Part shown: piece by piece, positions 23,829 through 35,467 of the stretch
Numbering within the stretch: position 1 is the stretch's first letter
Layout of the letters: the number at the start of each line of letters is the position of its first letter
Assembly: GCA_027603945.1 (NCBI GenBank)
Contig: JADIIU010000008.1
Location: forward strand, 159,152 to 223,151
DNA length: 64,000 nt
Source: Terramyces sp. JEL0728
Taxonomy: Eukaryota > Chytridiomycota > Chytridiomycetes > Rhizophydiales > Terramycetaceae
Direction: 5' to 3'
Notes under the pieces: model-generated
The model's input: the letters and a program-made list of their open reading frames with translations, nothing else
The model's database searches: none
What the model was told of the DNA's origin: nothing
Translations under genes and position numbers: made by a program

Positions 23829-24945
23829 GTGACTTATTCCAAATCTGGTTGCGGTCCGATCTATCCCGAACATTCAACCAATCAATTGAACAAATACATG
23901 GGCACAATCGAACTGCTAGTAAAACATAAAGTCAAATTATCACTTGCAACGTCCAATTTCAGTTTGGTAGCCATTTCTTGGCCAATTCAGTCAAAAGGAA
24001 AACTCTCTTTAAACGCGGATGCATTCTCGTACCTGGACAAGATTTGCTAATTAATGCATTTGGAATAACAGCAGTTACTGTTGATGGCAACTATCAAGGG
24101 CTGGGAACTGGAAATGCAGGACTAAACTTTTTGGCAAACATTCTCCAGTATATTCTAGCTCCAGGGCAGAAATTACCTGAAGCCACTAAAGAATTACAAG
24201 CCTGCCATGTAAATAATTATTAATATTAGCTGAAATTACTACCATGGGAGGCAGAAGGCTACGAAAGGCAATTTTGAGTCAACTAGTGCAAGATGGAACT
24301 GTTGATAGCGATGCTCACATTGTGCTAGCTGGTTTGTCAAACATTTACACTTCCTATGTAACTACCTATGAAGAATACCTGCAGCAGAGATACGAAGCTG
24401 GCTCTACCATTTTTGGTCCTCATACTTTGGAAGCGTACATTAACCAATTTACTCAGCTGGCCCACTCTTTTGTCTCTACAAACGTCCAATTGAACACTGC
24501 ACAAGCTGATAGAGAAGGACAGTACACTGAGTTATCCTTGAACGATCAATTGATTCACCATGTCGTTCTTGACAGTGGTTCGTTTGGCAAAGTCAACCAA
24601 GATGTTCAAAAGACTTATAGAGTAGGCGACACTGTATCTGTTAAATTTGGATGTGCTCATCCACGTAACCATGGATACTTTAACAAATTCGCAGTAGTTG
24701 AGCAACTGGTAAACAACAACTGGCAGACATTCATCAATGACGGGGACTGGGATATCAAGTTCATGTGGTACAGAACTGGTGGAGGTTTGTCTGGCACTAG
24801 TGAGTGCAGCGTTGATTGGAATGTTGGCGAAACGATTCCTGCAAGTCCAGGGCAGTATAGAATTACAACTTTTGGAACTAGTCAGAATATTCTCAATATG
24901 AAGTCACCATTTGAAGGGACTAGTTCTACTTTTACAATTCAATAA
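23829..24945 (+). pseudogene. neutral ceramidase remnant, 5-prime truncated with internal break
   Basis: Neutral ceramidase hydrolyses ceramide to sphingosine and fatty acid. The 3-prime part from about 24233 is intact and clearly homologous: EITTMGGRRLRKAI, LSNIYTSYVTTYEEYLQQRY, STIFGPHTLEAYI, then the C-terminal beta domain to WYRTGGGLSGTSECSVDW. Upstream, FGITAVTVDG and LNF with QACH resemble the preceding ceramidase blocks. However, the expected region between CH and PGE(F/I)TTM (roughly 35-40 residues) is absent, and only a 21-nt intron-like sequence (24212-24232) lies there, which does not join the frames. The N-terminal half with the catalytic serine is missing too, since the NRPS gene starts 240 bp upstream. 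I read it as a decayed gene. A short C-terminal-domain protein from ATG 24244 cannot be excluded. Confidence 0.55.
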
Positions 24946-25029
24946 ATTTCTAGATTATAGTTTGGTTTCATGTTGATTTGTGGCGTTGGTACAAAGAGTA
25001 TAAATTCAATAGACACTGCTTCCTTATCA

Positions 25030-26051
25030 ATGAGAAAAATATTGTGTGTGCATGGGGCTAGTTCAACACCAGAGAAATTCCAAAAATTACTCGTGCCAAC
25101 AATTGAATCACTCTCAGACAAGTACGAGTTTGTATTTATCAAATCCCCATTTATTGATTATTACGATGGACCAAAGGAAGAATTTAAAGGCAGATCCATG
25201 CTCTACTGGATGGAATATGGCAAAGAGCTTGGATTTCACCATGGGTTCCAAGAAGGATTTCAGATAGTTCAGGATACATGGACTGATGAATTTGAAGGCA
25301 TGATTGCATTCTCTCAAGGTGGAGTAACAGTTGCCGCTTGTTGCAATTTAGTTTATCCCCAACCTAAATGGGTACTGATTTACTCTGCAATGTTTCCAAA
25401 AACATTAACTCCACTCGACGATTATTATCAACTGATTAATAGTTTCAAAGGACCTTGTTTGTATGTCAGTGGATTACAAGAGACTCACTTGAATATTGCA
25501 GTTCCCCAAATACAAAACGCGGAATTTATTACTCATCCGCTTGGACATGTAGTTTATCCAGAACAGGATCGTTTGGTTGGCTGGATTAATTCACAGTCCC
25601 ATCGTTCTAATTTATACTGCATTGGTGCTTTAGTTGATTTAGTGATTGGGAAACAATGTAAACTTAAAGCAAAGTACGTTTTATTAATCCTAGTTTAATC
25701 AACAAAGAAAAAACCAGCAAGTTGGTGGTTGATTATGGTAAAGACGTTGCACTAGTTTCTGCAAAGATTACTGTACTTGCTCGCGGACCTGAATGGAGTG
25801 CCAAGTTGGATGAATATCCTGCAACCGTCAATGCAAATGCTTTGGAATTTAACGAGTTGGCAGTAGGAACGAGATTTACATTGGAAATTGATTTCACTAC
25901 CAAATTACAAGGCTACGGAACAGATTTAATTCCTTTTTTTAAATATTTAAAGACTGAAATAGAAACCAAGATTTACAGAGATGGATTGGTGTATCAGGGT
26001 AAGAGTAATATTACTGGATGCTGCTTTGATATCCCACCAGAATTTAAATAA
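25030..26051 (+). CDS. FSH1-family serine hydrolase with C-terminal extension, 333 aa
   Basis: An alpha/beta hydrolase of the FSH1 group, which includes free-standing thioesterases that release fungal polyketides (for example LovG). The sequence opens MRKILCVHGASST, has the nucleophile in AFSQGGVTVAA, YSAMFP, GLQETH and a catalytic His in HPLGHVVYP. One 20-nt intron (25674-25693, GTACGTTTTATTAATCCTAG) leads into about 120 further residues (LVVDYGKDVALVSAKITVLARG onwards) that I do not recognise. The start at 25030 is preferred because FSH proteins begin almost at this motif. An in-frame ATG at 24970 would add 20 residues. It lies 1.4 kb from the divergent NRPS, which lacks its own thioesterase. 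Confidence 0.82.
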
Positions 26052-26199
26052 ATATCTGTCATTCATGTTAAGGTTCCCAAACTTTTTGCGAAATACATTC
26101 CCCGGATTTAGAATATTTTGACTGTTTAACGATCATTCAAGATGTAGCACAAATCTTTCACGTACAGACCATATCTATCGATCCAGATATTTACAAAAA

Positions 26200-26724
26200 A
26201 TGGCAAGTCTCATTCAAAACCCAGACTTTAATGCTTATGCATCTCTGCCGGTACTTTTGCATTCTTTCAGATCATCTGCAATTGCTCCGTGGTCGATAGT
26301 AGGCAATGCAAACTATGAAATTGATCCTCCTAATCGTGGCCGCCATACTCTGGAGGATGGATCTTTGTGCCTTTTCAGTACAACAAAAAGTGTCTTTGAA
26401 AGTATCTTTAATGATTGGCGCAAATTTAAATAGTGCTAAAACAGGATTTGTTTACGTAACAGGAGGTCCAACCGTAAACTTTACTCACACTCAAGCTGAT
26501 CCGATCTGGAAAGAAGTTTTGTATCCGTTCACTGCAAATCAAGTAGATAACTATTGGAAGTGCTGGACCAGTTCTTGGATATGCCAAATTAGTTGAAATT
26601 TCCAGTGGCCTGCTGTAAGTGACGTTTGTGTTAATGTGGGGCAATAGGTGTTGGAGCTGCCCTACTATTTGCCAGTATGGTGTTTTTGTTTTACCAATAC
26701 CAGTCAAATGTTGCAGATAAATAA
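26200..26724 (+). pseudogene. degenerate DUF642-like gene with frame breaks
   Basis: Three overlapping frames together spell a beta-rich module: LIQNPDFNAY, APWSIVGNANYEID and LEDGSLCLF in one frame; VSLKVSLMIGANLNSAKTGF and DPIWKEVLYPFTANQV in the next; ITIGSAGPVLGYAKLVEI after another shift. A final frame holds a transmembrane helix (GVGAALLFASMVFLFY). The order recalls DUF642/carbohydrate-binding modules of secreted proteins. Two shifts of the same sense, near 26388 (in an A5 run) and near 26552, do not coincide with any 19-22 nt GT-AG unit that I can find. It is probably decayed, although sequence error or unusual introns would explain it as well. Confidence 0.4.
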
Positions 26725-26867
26725 TAAACCCTATTTCCCAGTTAATTGGTATTTTCGTTCAGACAGATCACAATCACATGATTCTTTGGTGGACCTATCC
26801 AATGAGGAGGCTTACCATAAAAACTCTAATTTTCAAGATCTAAATTCACACTGGAAATTGACTGCAA

Positions 26868-27371
26868 ATGACTATAAAATACACTGTAATTCACTACACC
26901 CAGCCAACAGATTCAACAAAGTATTTCGTACTGAAACAAGACTGTTCAAAAGTATACTACATTACAAGCCAAAACAATATGATTACATTCCAGCAACACT
27001 CGTTTCGTGGACCTGTAATTTCATCATTTTCACTTACAGATAATGTGTGGGACGTCCATGAGTACAAGACACTCAACCGGTACTTTATAAAGGAATCGTT
27101 CACAAAGACAAAGTTCAGCACAAACAAGGCAGTGTACGCTTGGCACTGCATTCCAACCAAAGTTAATTTCATGGGGTGCTTGAAATACCCTGAAAAAATC
27201 TGTCAGTCGTATTTGGATTTGGAGTCGATACAGAATGAGGTTTTAAGGATTTACATATTGGACAATGTTGGCGAATTTGATCAGATACTGATGAGCGGGG
27301 TAGTGCTTGGTATTAGTAATTATTTAAAGTCACTGGTGAGCAATAGGAGGCAACTGTTTTGTTCGTTTTAA
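26868..27371 (+). CDS. unknown 167-aa protein, possibly tubby-C/LURP-like
   Basis: A single-exon frame beginning MTIKYTVIHYTQPTDSTKYF. It is rich in alternating hydrophobic residues typical of a beta barrel, and ends with a hydrophobic helix (DQILMSGVVLGISNYLKSL). That order resembles LURP1-related or tubby-C-like proteins, but no motif proves it. Base composition and codon use look like those of its neighbours. Confidence 0.4.
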   Translation: MTIKYTVIHYTQPTDSTKYFVLKQDCSKVYYITSQNNMITFQQHSFRGPVISSFSLTDNVWDVHEYKTLNRYFIKESFTKTKFSTNKAVYAWHCIPTKVNFMGCLKYPEKICQSYLDLESIQNEVLRIYILDNVGEFDQILMSGVVLGISNYLKSLVSNRRQLFCSF

Positions 27372-27964
27372 TAGAGTATTTTTTTGTGTAACATTTTGTC
27401 AAAAGAAACCGTTTAGTCTGAAAGAAGCTGTTTTGAAACTGCTTGGCATATCGCTTTGGGTTGAAACGACTGAATTTCGAACTGGGCTTTAAAGGGTATG
27501 AGAACCTAGTATGTGAGGCTATGATTGAGCAACCAGATTGGGTTTCAATTAATCTCGATTGCACCTCTAATTCCGACTGGTTAAATTAAATGTGGTCCTA
27601 TAAACATCGTGGATAAATTTCCGTTCATGCAGATCAAATGTCAGGTGAGTTTTTTGCCAGATCAAACTAATAGTTTGATATTAGTTTTAAAAGGATACAA
27701 TCTCTAGTAATACATCGTATTATATTAAATAAATCTGCATAATACATAATCTTGCTGCCATGTGAAAATAGAATGCTAGCCGACGATGCTAAATATTATT
27801 AAAAGTGAGGAGGGTATGCGGGCAATATGCGAATAGCATGCAGGCAATCCGATGGTGGAAAATAGCATTAACTCTCTTGTATCCGGCCCGTTTGGTTTCT
27901 CACGTTTTCCTTATGATCACGTGTTAGTGTTACAATACAGCCACTCTAGTTTTCTTTTTCACTT
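27372..27964. other. intergenic region upstream of perilipin
   Basis: About 590 bp with no supported gene, repeat or RNA. It presumably includes the perilipin promoter. Confidence 0.4.
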
Positions 27965-28902
27965 ATGGAGGAGCAAGAACAAGTAGCAGTAGAAATCTTG
28001 GAGCACTTGAAAACCAAACCACAATTCTTCTCCAGAGTACACTCTTACCCAATAGTAAACCGCACAATCAGTAATATATCAAGTGCATACACTTCAACTA
28101 AAAATTCAAATAATATAGTCAAATATTCAGCAGAGAATATTGAAAATGGGATTAATATCATGACTAGACCAGTTATCTCTACTTTGGAGCCTGTTCTTCG
28201 GCCTTTGAACCAATTCGCCTGTAATCAGTTGGATAAGGTCGAGTCTAGGTTTGGGATCAATTTACCGCCTATACAAGCTGTGTTGAACGAGACACCTACT
28301 CATCAGCCTAATAGGATTTATCAGACTGTTGGTGCGGTTGGTGCGAGTGTCGGTGTCCTTGGAGATGAAACCATCAAAGCACTAAAGTAATATTTGTTAA
28401 TGTAGATATTGTTTACAGTACATTGAATTCGCACTGAAATCCATGGTTCATTCTATTACTGTTTTAAAGAATTATATCACTGATCAAACAAGTAATGGAA
28501 TGTCTGTGATGTAAACCCAAATTAACGTAGATCTACAAATTCGCAGTATGCTGGAGAAAATATTGTGCTATTTATAGCAAATATCAAGAGAGAGATTGTT
28601 GAAACGCTACGAAAAGCCGTCGATATACTAGGTAGCTTTGAATTTACACAGGCAAATATTCCAGTAGCTATTTACCAGTAGATGCAAAAAACAGTGTAAA
28701 GAATTTTATTTTGTCATTACCCGCTAGACTAAACAAAGCGAAACATACTGGAGAAATAGATTACAAAAAAGAAGCAGAAAATGTCATTAATTTAGCACAG
28801 GAATCTACTAATATGTTGTCGAATGTTGAACATGTTATTGCTAATACACTTGAAGGTGCAGAGTATACTCTTGGAAAGACTGCGGATGTTGATATGGAAT
28901 AA
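27965..28902 (+). CDS. perilipin-like lipid-droplet protein, 292 aa
   Basis: This protein coats lipid droplets in fungi and animals. Three introns (28387-28405, 19 nt; 28511-28530, 20 nt; 28632-28651, 20 nt) join four frames that otherwise stop at once. The N-terminal PAT-like part has RVHSYPIVNRTISNISSAY, then VISTLEPVLRPLNQFACNQLDKVESRFG, matching the SYPLV...V.P.L...LA..D..LDKVE...P pattern of fungal perilipins (Mpl1/CAP20). The remaining exons encode amphipathic helices. The stop TAA lies in AATAAA. Together with the desaturase, PI synthase and ceramidase it adds to the lipid theme here. Confidence 0.75.
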
Positions 28903-29420
28903 AAGGGTTTTTTAGACAATTGGGAGTTTGAAAGTGTCGGACTCGTTACTACCGCCTATTTGAGCGATACTGCAGTCGGGCAGACAAAGCACGGCTACTG
29001 AGTAAGTATTGTATCTTTTTGGCAAACCCGGAACTTATAAACTCTCCTAATCTCGGCCGGTACTCTTTTTGGTCTTCCGCGTTTCCGCTTGACTGTTTGA
29101 TCGTTGGCATTTCAGTTTAGTCAACTGTATAGTCTTTAGCCTCAATGCTGCATGAATGAGTAAATAAGGACCGGCTCCATCTGTTCCAGGAACCAACATC
29201 GGACATGTGGTATCGCACAGATATAGTTGACTTTGTTTTAATAATTTTGTGTTACTTTCATGATCAGGCGGTTGGCGAGGTGGGATAAACTAGTGGTTTG
29301 AAATTTGTGTGATTGCAAAAGTTGCAGTCAGTCTGATCTTTAGTGCACAATATCTCGACTTTATTGGTTTGTAAATCCCTTACCTTTGAAACCCCCAACC
29401 AGCTACTTTGAAAATTACAA
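28903..29420. other. intergenic region
   Basis: About 520 bp between perilipin and inositol monophosphatase. I see no open frame that splices, no tRNA and no repeat. Confidence 0.4.
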
Positions 29421-30280
29421 ATGCAATCAGAAATCACAGAATACCTCGAATTAGCAATAAAAATAGCACTGCAAGCAAAATCAATCATCGCATTAAACAA
29501 CAAACAAATAGAAACAAAAGAAAATGTGACTGATTTGGTTACAATGACAGACAAAGCAGTCGAAGATTTCATAATCGCTGAAATCAAGAAAACGTATCCC
29601 TCGCATTTATTTATCGGCGAAGAAAGTCTTCGACAAGAGTTTACCAACCAACCTACCTGGATAATCGATCCAATCGGTTCTTTTTATTTAACGTAGACGG
29701 AACAACTAATTTCGTTCATTCGTTCCCGTATTTCTGTATTTCAATTGGGTTGTGTATCAACAAAGAACCTGTTGTTGGTGTAGTCTACAATCCACTACAA
29801 AACCAACTGTTTTATGCCGGTAAAAACCTCGGTTGCTTTCTTGCAGATAAGTTTACAAAGATTGGCGATGGGAAGCGGCTGTTGAATACTGCTCCTTTAC
29901 CTCCTAGTATTTCACAAACGTTGATTTTGACAGAGTATGGGGCAAGCAAGCAACCGGAAATCTTGCAACTGAAACTTGATAACATCAAAAGGGTAATTGA
30001 TACTGCCAGGGGAATCAGATCGGTTGGTTCAGCAGCAATGAGTATGGCACTAATTGCACAAGGAGTTGCTGATTTGTACTATGAATACGGTACCCACTGT
30101 TGGGATATTTGTGCTGGTATAGTACTTGTAAGAGAAAGTGGTGGGATTGTGAATGGAATTAATTCTGAATTTGGGTTGATGAAGAGGAATTTGGTTTGTA
30201 TGCGTGGTGGTAACGGCGACTATTCTGTATTGAACGAATTTAATTCTTTGGTGGTTCACATTGATTATCCTTCTGATTGA
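29421..30280 (+). CDS. inositol monophosphatase, 279 aa
   Basis: The enzyme removes phosphate from inositol-1-phosphate to give free myo-inositol, the substrate of the PI synthase found elsewhere in this window. A 20-nt intron (29677-29696, GTTCTTTTTATTTAACGTAG) falls inside the metal-binding motif and its removal gives WIIDPIDGTTNFVH. The other signatures are FIGEESL, which supplies a metal ligand, and the C-terminal WDICAGIVLVRESGGIV. Length is normal for the family. The stop is followed at once by AATAAA, and the convergent desaturase ends 90 bp away. Confidence 0.95.
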
Positions 30281-30370
30281 ATAAAGATAAATGCAAGTTA
30301 ATGTGCCCGCGTCGACAGATATTCAATGCTACAAGGTTACCGAAATCAGCAAAATCCAAAAGGAAATTCT

Positions 30371-31814
30371 TTATTGTAATAATCCTTGTTTTTCAGCAGA
30401 CTTGGAAATTGCGCTCAATCGATCAACAATTTCCTTTAATCCATCAATATATCCAGTAGTATGGTACGGCACATTATGCTTCTTGCATAATTCTTGCACC
30501 ATCCTCGAAGTCTTTGGTAAATTATGTCTTGGAACAGTAGGAAACATGTGGTGCTCCATTTGATAACTAGGTTAATATAATATACTTTAAACCGCCAGTA
30601 AACCAGTCGTTGAATACACCAGGAGTTACATTTCTTCCAGTCACAATCGCCAATTCGTAGAAATTCATTGTTGATGCTTGTTCAATACTGTAAACTGGTC
30701 TTCCGTTGTGATTAAGTGAGAACACAGTTGACAAAAAGATTCCGCAGAATACTTGTACAAGAACAGCCCAGATAACAGCGTTAACAGGGCTTAATAATAA
30801 AAATCCTCCCCCTAGGTACCATGTGTAATGAATACCAATCACTACTCTTTCGACAATGGGTAAAGAAGGGAATTCCAATACTCTTTTAGAAGTAGTGTTC
30901 CATAATATTGAATGTAATGCCCAGGATAATCTGGCAATACTCAACAATGGGAAAATCAAGATTGGCTGATATTTAACCATGAATTTAGCCATGTCTTTGT
31001 CACTAAGGTCTGCGAATCCTTCAATTGCATATTCAGACCAGGCCAAGAAAGGCATGGTGCTGATATCTGGATCATGTGCGTGGACATTAGGAGCTGCATG
31101 ATGAGTACAATGCTTTTGTTTCCACCTGGAATTAGTTAATCCTACCATCCTACAGAAAACCCTTGCAAAAAGTTTCCAGTAAAGTAGCCTGCAATATTAC
31201 CCAAATTCCTGTTCTTGAACACTTGGTGATGGCAGCAATCATGAGCCAGCCATCCAGATTGCTGGAATGACAGTCCTAAAAGCGCAGAAGAAACCACGAT
31301 GGCTAAAATATTGTTTGGCAATAAATACAAGATCCCATAAGACTATTTTTAACGATAATTACTGTTCCAATTAATGCAAAAATGATGGAAAGGATTCTGA
31401 TATAGTACAGTTTATCAGAATCGTACAACTTCATTTTCAAGATATTCTGTCTAATCTGTTGAACATCTTTTTCAAATTCAGTTGGTTCAATAATTTGATC
31501 AGGAGCCAAATCACCAACGTAATAGTTTTTAAGAGTTAGAAAAGTTTTTGGATCGTGGAATCCTTCGAATGGGCCTGGGTCAAGATAAACTCACCTGTTG
31601 CGTCTAAACCTATCTAGATATTAATATTAGTTACCTGAGTGAGGGCTACAGAACCACCAGGATGCCATGAAGCGAAATCTCCTGAAAGATCGTAAACCTT
31701 GTTTCTAATGACGATCAATGCTCCATTGCTGTTTCGTACTTCTTCCGATGTGTATTGTTTAGGGACACTGGCTTTTATTTCTTCCCAAGTGAATTGTCTG
31801 ATTTCAACAGTCAT
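30371..31814 (-). CDS. cytochrome b5-fused front-end fatty acid desaturase, 447 aa
   Basis: An ER enzyme that places a double bond between an existing one and the carboxyl end of a fatty acyl or sphingoid chain (Delta5/6/8 type). Five introns (31614-31634, 31575-31594, 31343-31362, 31126-31145, 30567-30585) are removed. One internal exon, 31595-31613, is only 19 nt long. The N-terminal cytochrome b5 domain has the haem site WHPGG. The three histidine boxes are HDCCHH, HCTHH and QMEHH; glutamine at the start of the third box marks the front-end class. GWWKQKHCTHHAAPN and NGRPVYSIEQ are further landmarks. Regiospecificity cannot be read from sequence. The stop is inside AATAAA. Confidence 0.93.
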
Positions 31815-32271
31815 TTGAGAATTAAAAAAATTTCTTGCAAGCAAATGCGCCAAGATTGGCCGCCCGTCGATTGTTTCCCCGTCTACCTGTATTTGCCTTG
31901 TAGAAACAGATATTATAGCCAGTAGAAAATAAAGCGAGATACTGCTGTTGCAAAGGCAGATGATTGAGGAGCGACAAGCCAGATCTCTTTGGAATTAATT
32001 CCATTCTGGTTTTCACATGCTGCAACTTGGTCATTGTCATTCAAAAGTTCTTTATGTTGAGAGATCCTCGATAATCCTCGACAATCCTTGAGAGTATAGA
32101 AAATAATATTTAGCCTAAAACCCAGCTTATTTTTTGCCATGTGCTTGAACAATGAATTTTACACTAATATCAGGCTAAATTCAAAACAATTTTAACGAGC
32201 AATATTGCTACTTCCGGGACAAAAAGTAATCCTGCAGATAAGAATAAATTCCAGGGAAAACAATACAAAAA
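31815..32271. other. intergenic region between tandem genes
   Basis: About 460 bp between the presequence protease stop and the desaturase start, both on the minus strand. No supported coding sequence. Confidence 0.4.
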
Positions 32272-35224
32272 TCAATTTATTGTTTCACCAATTACACATG
32301 TGCTTCCATCCAGCAACAGATACTTTTGTACCCGAACCAAATCATCAACAGTACACTCAAAAAGACCCTTGCGGTACTTTTTCATCTCATCGTGCGACAA
32401 CTTGCTGGAAAAGAAAGTGTACCCTTCAAGACCAGTGTCGATCGGCACATCCATATTTTTGAGTACATCTAATTTGGCATTTGTAATATCAGTTTCGGTG
32501 ATTTTAGCAAAGTCGAACGTGTTGGTTTGATTAAATGTATCTAATGTGCGAGTGTAGCCGATTGGATCACGGTAAGTCATGAAATTAAGAATGCCATCGA
32601 TAGAGTTGTATCTGCAACCACCACCATATGCACCACCTTTTTCTCGCAGTTCTTTGTGTAAAAAGTGATTAGTCAATACTGATGAAAGAATTTTTAATGC
32701 GGGAGAATCTGGATGCGTGTACGGAACAGTCTTTATACTCTTTGCAACAAAATTGATTCCTAAATCCATAGGGTGGTTGTTTGTTTTAATTTCATTTTTG
32801 AACAGAGATTGCCTCTTGCTTGCTGCTGGTTTCAATTGTTCCAAAATCTTTGACATTCCTTTAAAGTGGTTTGTCATTGGTTGGTTTGAAACTACAAGAA
32901 TTTCAGGTTGGCTTAACACCAGATGCGCTAGATTTTGTAGACTATTGGAAAGTTTGGAAATATTCGGGTCTTGTGCTAATGAATTTAAATAATTAATTTG
33001 TGTCATTCCGTGCAGCAGTTCTGATACACAACTGCTTGCGGTAAGTGTAGAAGCTGCCGATCGCATTGCATAAACATGTCCATTTCCTGTGATTGAGTTT
33101 ACTAATGAGCTGGCCTCTGTGCTCAAGCAAGTATACAACTCATCCTTTTTAGTCCACTCTGTTTCAAACAAACATTTTTGAAGGAGGTCGTACATTTCAG
33201 TAACGTTTTCAGGCATACAGCTGCTGCTGACCGTTAAATGCATAGTGTTCTTGTTGATATCATTTGGATCGGTGGCATGTGAAGCAGATGCATTTATACC
33301 GCCAGTATATGTTCTAATATCCTCGTCTAATTTGGACAACGGAGTGTCGACGGTTCCCAAGCTGTTCAATGCCTTTATCAAATACGAAAAACCTTGCAAA
33401 ATAGAGGCACTAGCAAAAGTTCTTGGTCATTCAAGTGCGAAATATCAAATTTAAAGTAGACATAAGACAGACCATTTGTATCCGTTGGTCTAATCCACAC
33501 TGGGACATTGCTCACTCTACTCTCAATAAGCGCGTAGTTTGCCGGCTCTCTGCTGACACTATTCAAATCGATGCATGGAAGGCAAGACAAATCTACATTA
33601 ACAAAAAGCACCTTCCTTGGATTCCTGCAATTCCAGCAATTTCTGCCCGTCTTGGAAAATCATTGTTTTATCGTCTTCAGATAATTTTAAAACTTTATCC
33701 TTCAACCTTTCTTGTTCTTGCTTTACCAAAAGATCAGAATATTCTTTATCTGGCAACATGATAAAAGTCAGGCGATGTGGATTATCAAGGAAATAATGAC
33801 AGACTCTGTCCTTAATAAACGCAGGATCTGCCACTCTCTTTCGCAATAGATTCAAATTCTACATTAGAACTAAATACCTTTTCGTAGTCGAGTGCATCCA
33901 AAGGGTCCCCATTATGGAACATGTTTCTCGTTAGATTCCATCCAAGATTCATTCCAAATTGAGTTGTTTTATGCTTGAGACCAATTTCAATTTGGTGGAA
34001 CACAGAATTGATTCGTTCCGTTGTAGGTCCATTTTTAGCAAAATCGTCAATGCATTCCAAAATCTTTTGAGTGACTGTGTCTACTTTGTCATTTTCAACA
34101 CCCTGCAACCCAAAGGACATGCTAGTGACATTTGGACAAGAGTTGTAACCAGTAGTAGGCGCAAAATCAGTCCCCAAGTTGGATTCAATCAGTGTTTTGT
34201 ACATTGGAGATGCTGCCCCATCCAGTAATAAATCTGAAATAACTCGGAGGGTAAAGGATTCGAAAACATCTTTTTCTAAATTGGCCATGTAACTGACTGC
34301 TACTCTTGCTTGTCTGTTTGGATCCCCTAATGAATCTAATGGCCCTTCAATCGTTACTCTTCTTGGTTCCCGCCATCTCTCAACAAATGGCGAGTCCTCT
34401 CGGTTTAATGCAGGGAATCCAGAAATCTTTTTTTCCACTCTAGCCATTTGTTCTTTCAAGCCAAAGTTTCCTGAGATTAACAGCAAATACCATAAGTGTA
34501 GATTATCGAGTTGCTGGGATGGTAATTTCTTTTATGGAAACCTACTAATTTTCGATGGGTTAAATCAGTGATATTCTGAGGATCACCACCACTAACATTA
34601 TGGTAGGTTGAGTATGGATACAAATGCTGCTGATGTCTAGTGTAAAACAAAGAGCTGGTATCGGCAAGAGCCCCTTTCATTTCATTATACACGACTCCTT
34701 TGAAAATGATTGGCGATGTATTATCATGCACATTTTCGTATTCCAATCTCCATCCTTCCTGCTTGAAATCATATTCGCTTAATTTTGGGAAAAATACCGC
34801 ATCCAAGTATACATCCATTAGATTGTAATAGTCCTGTTTATTTTGAGAGGAGAATGGATAAGCGGTCCTATAATTAACTGTTGTTACATGTCGTCGCCAG
34901 TCATTGCGTTCATGAATGTTGCCATTGACCTGTTCAACATTTTAAAGAACGGATCCCTGAATAAGCAGATAAATACCTGACTGGATATTTCTGCGAACCA
35001 CACAATGCCGTATGCTCCAGTATGTGGGGAATACCAGTTGAATCTGATGGTTCCGTTTTGAATCCAATTGAAAAAACATTGTTGGTTGTCGATGCATCCA
35101 AGTGAACCCATTGAAGCCCAGTCGTGTGTTTGTACAATTCCACATTACAGTTAAATGTCGGCAAATGCTTTTTATTGACCAAGCTGAATGTTGAGGAATT
35201 TCGTTTCAATAGCCTTGACAGCAT
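32272..35224 (-). CDS. CYM1: presequence protease PreP/Cym1 (M16C), 944 aa
   Basis: A mitochondrial matrix metalloprotease that degrades cleaved targeting peptides. Six introns (34957-34976, 34868-34887, 34471-34490, 20 nt; 33859-33877, 33593-33611, 19 nt; 33373-33392, 20 nt) give a continuous protein close to the 989 residues of yeast Cym1. The N-terminus is rich in Arg, Lys and Ser ([14 protein letters not shown]), as in mitochondrial presequences. The inverted zinc motif is HILEH at residues 67-71, followed by [17 protein letters not shown] and [28 protein letters not shown] near the C-terminus is the conserved substrate-binding loop of M16 enzymes. AATAAA overlaps the last codons. Confidence 0.95.
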
Positions 35225-35467
35225 TTTAGATTCTGCAAAAAAATATTTCGCTAGTTTGATTAATTTGCAGTCAGTTTGAGTTACTGCTTTGGATTTGTAA
35301 ATTGATTGTGATGAAGTATATCAACAAGGATAAACTAGACAATATTTAATTCAACTGAAGATGGCCATGAATCGAGACTGTGGTCGATTTCAACGATATT
35401 CCCACAAGCAAGGATAGTAACCTGCAGCTACCGTAGTCCTTTAATATAACAGTAAAGCTTTTTATGA

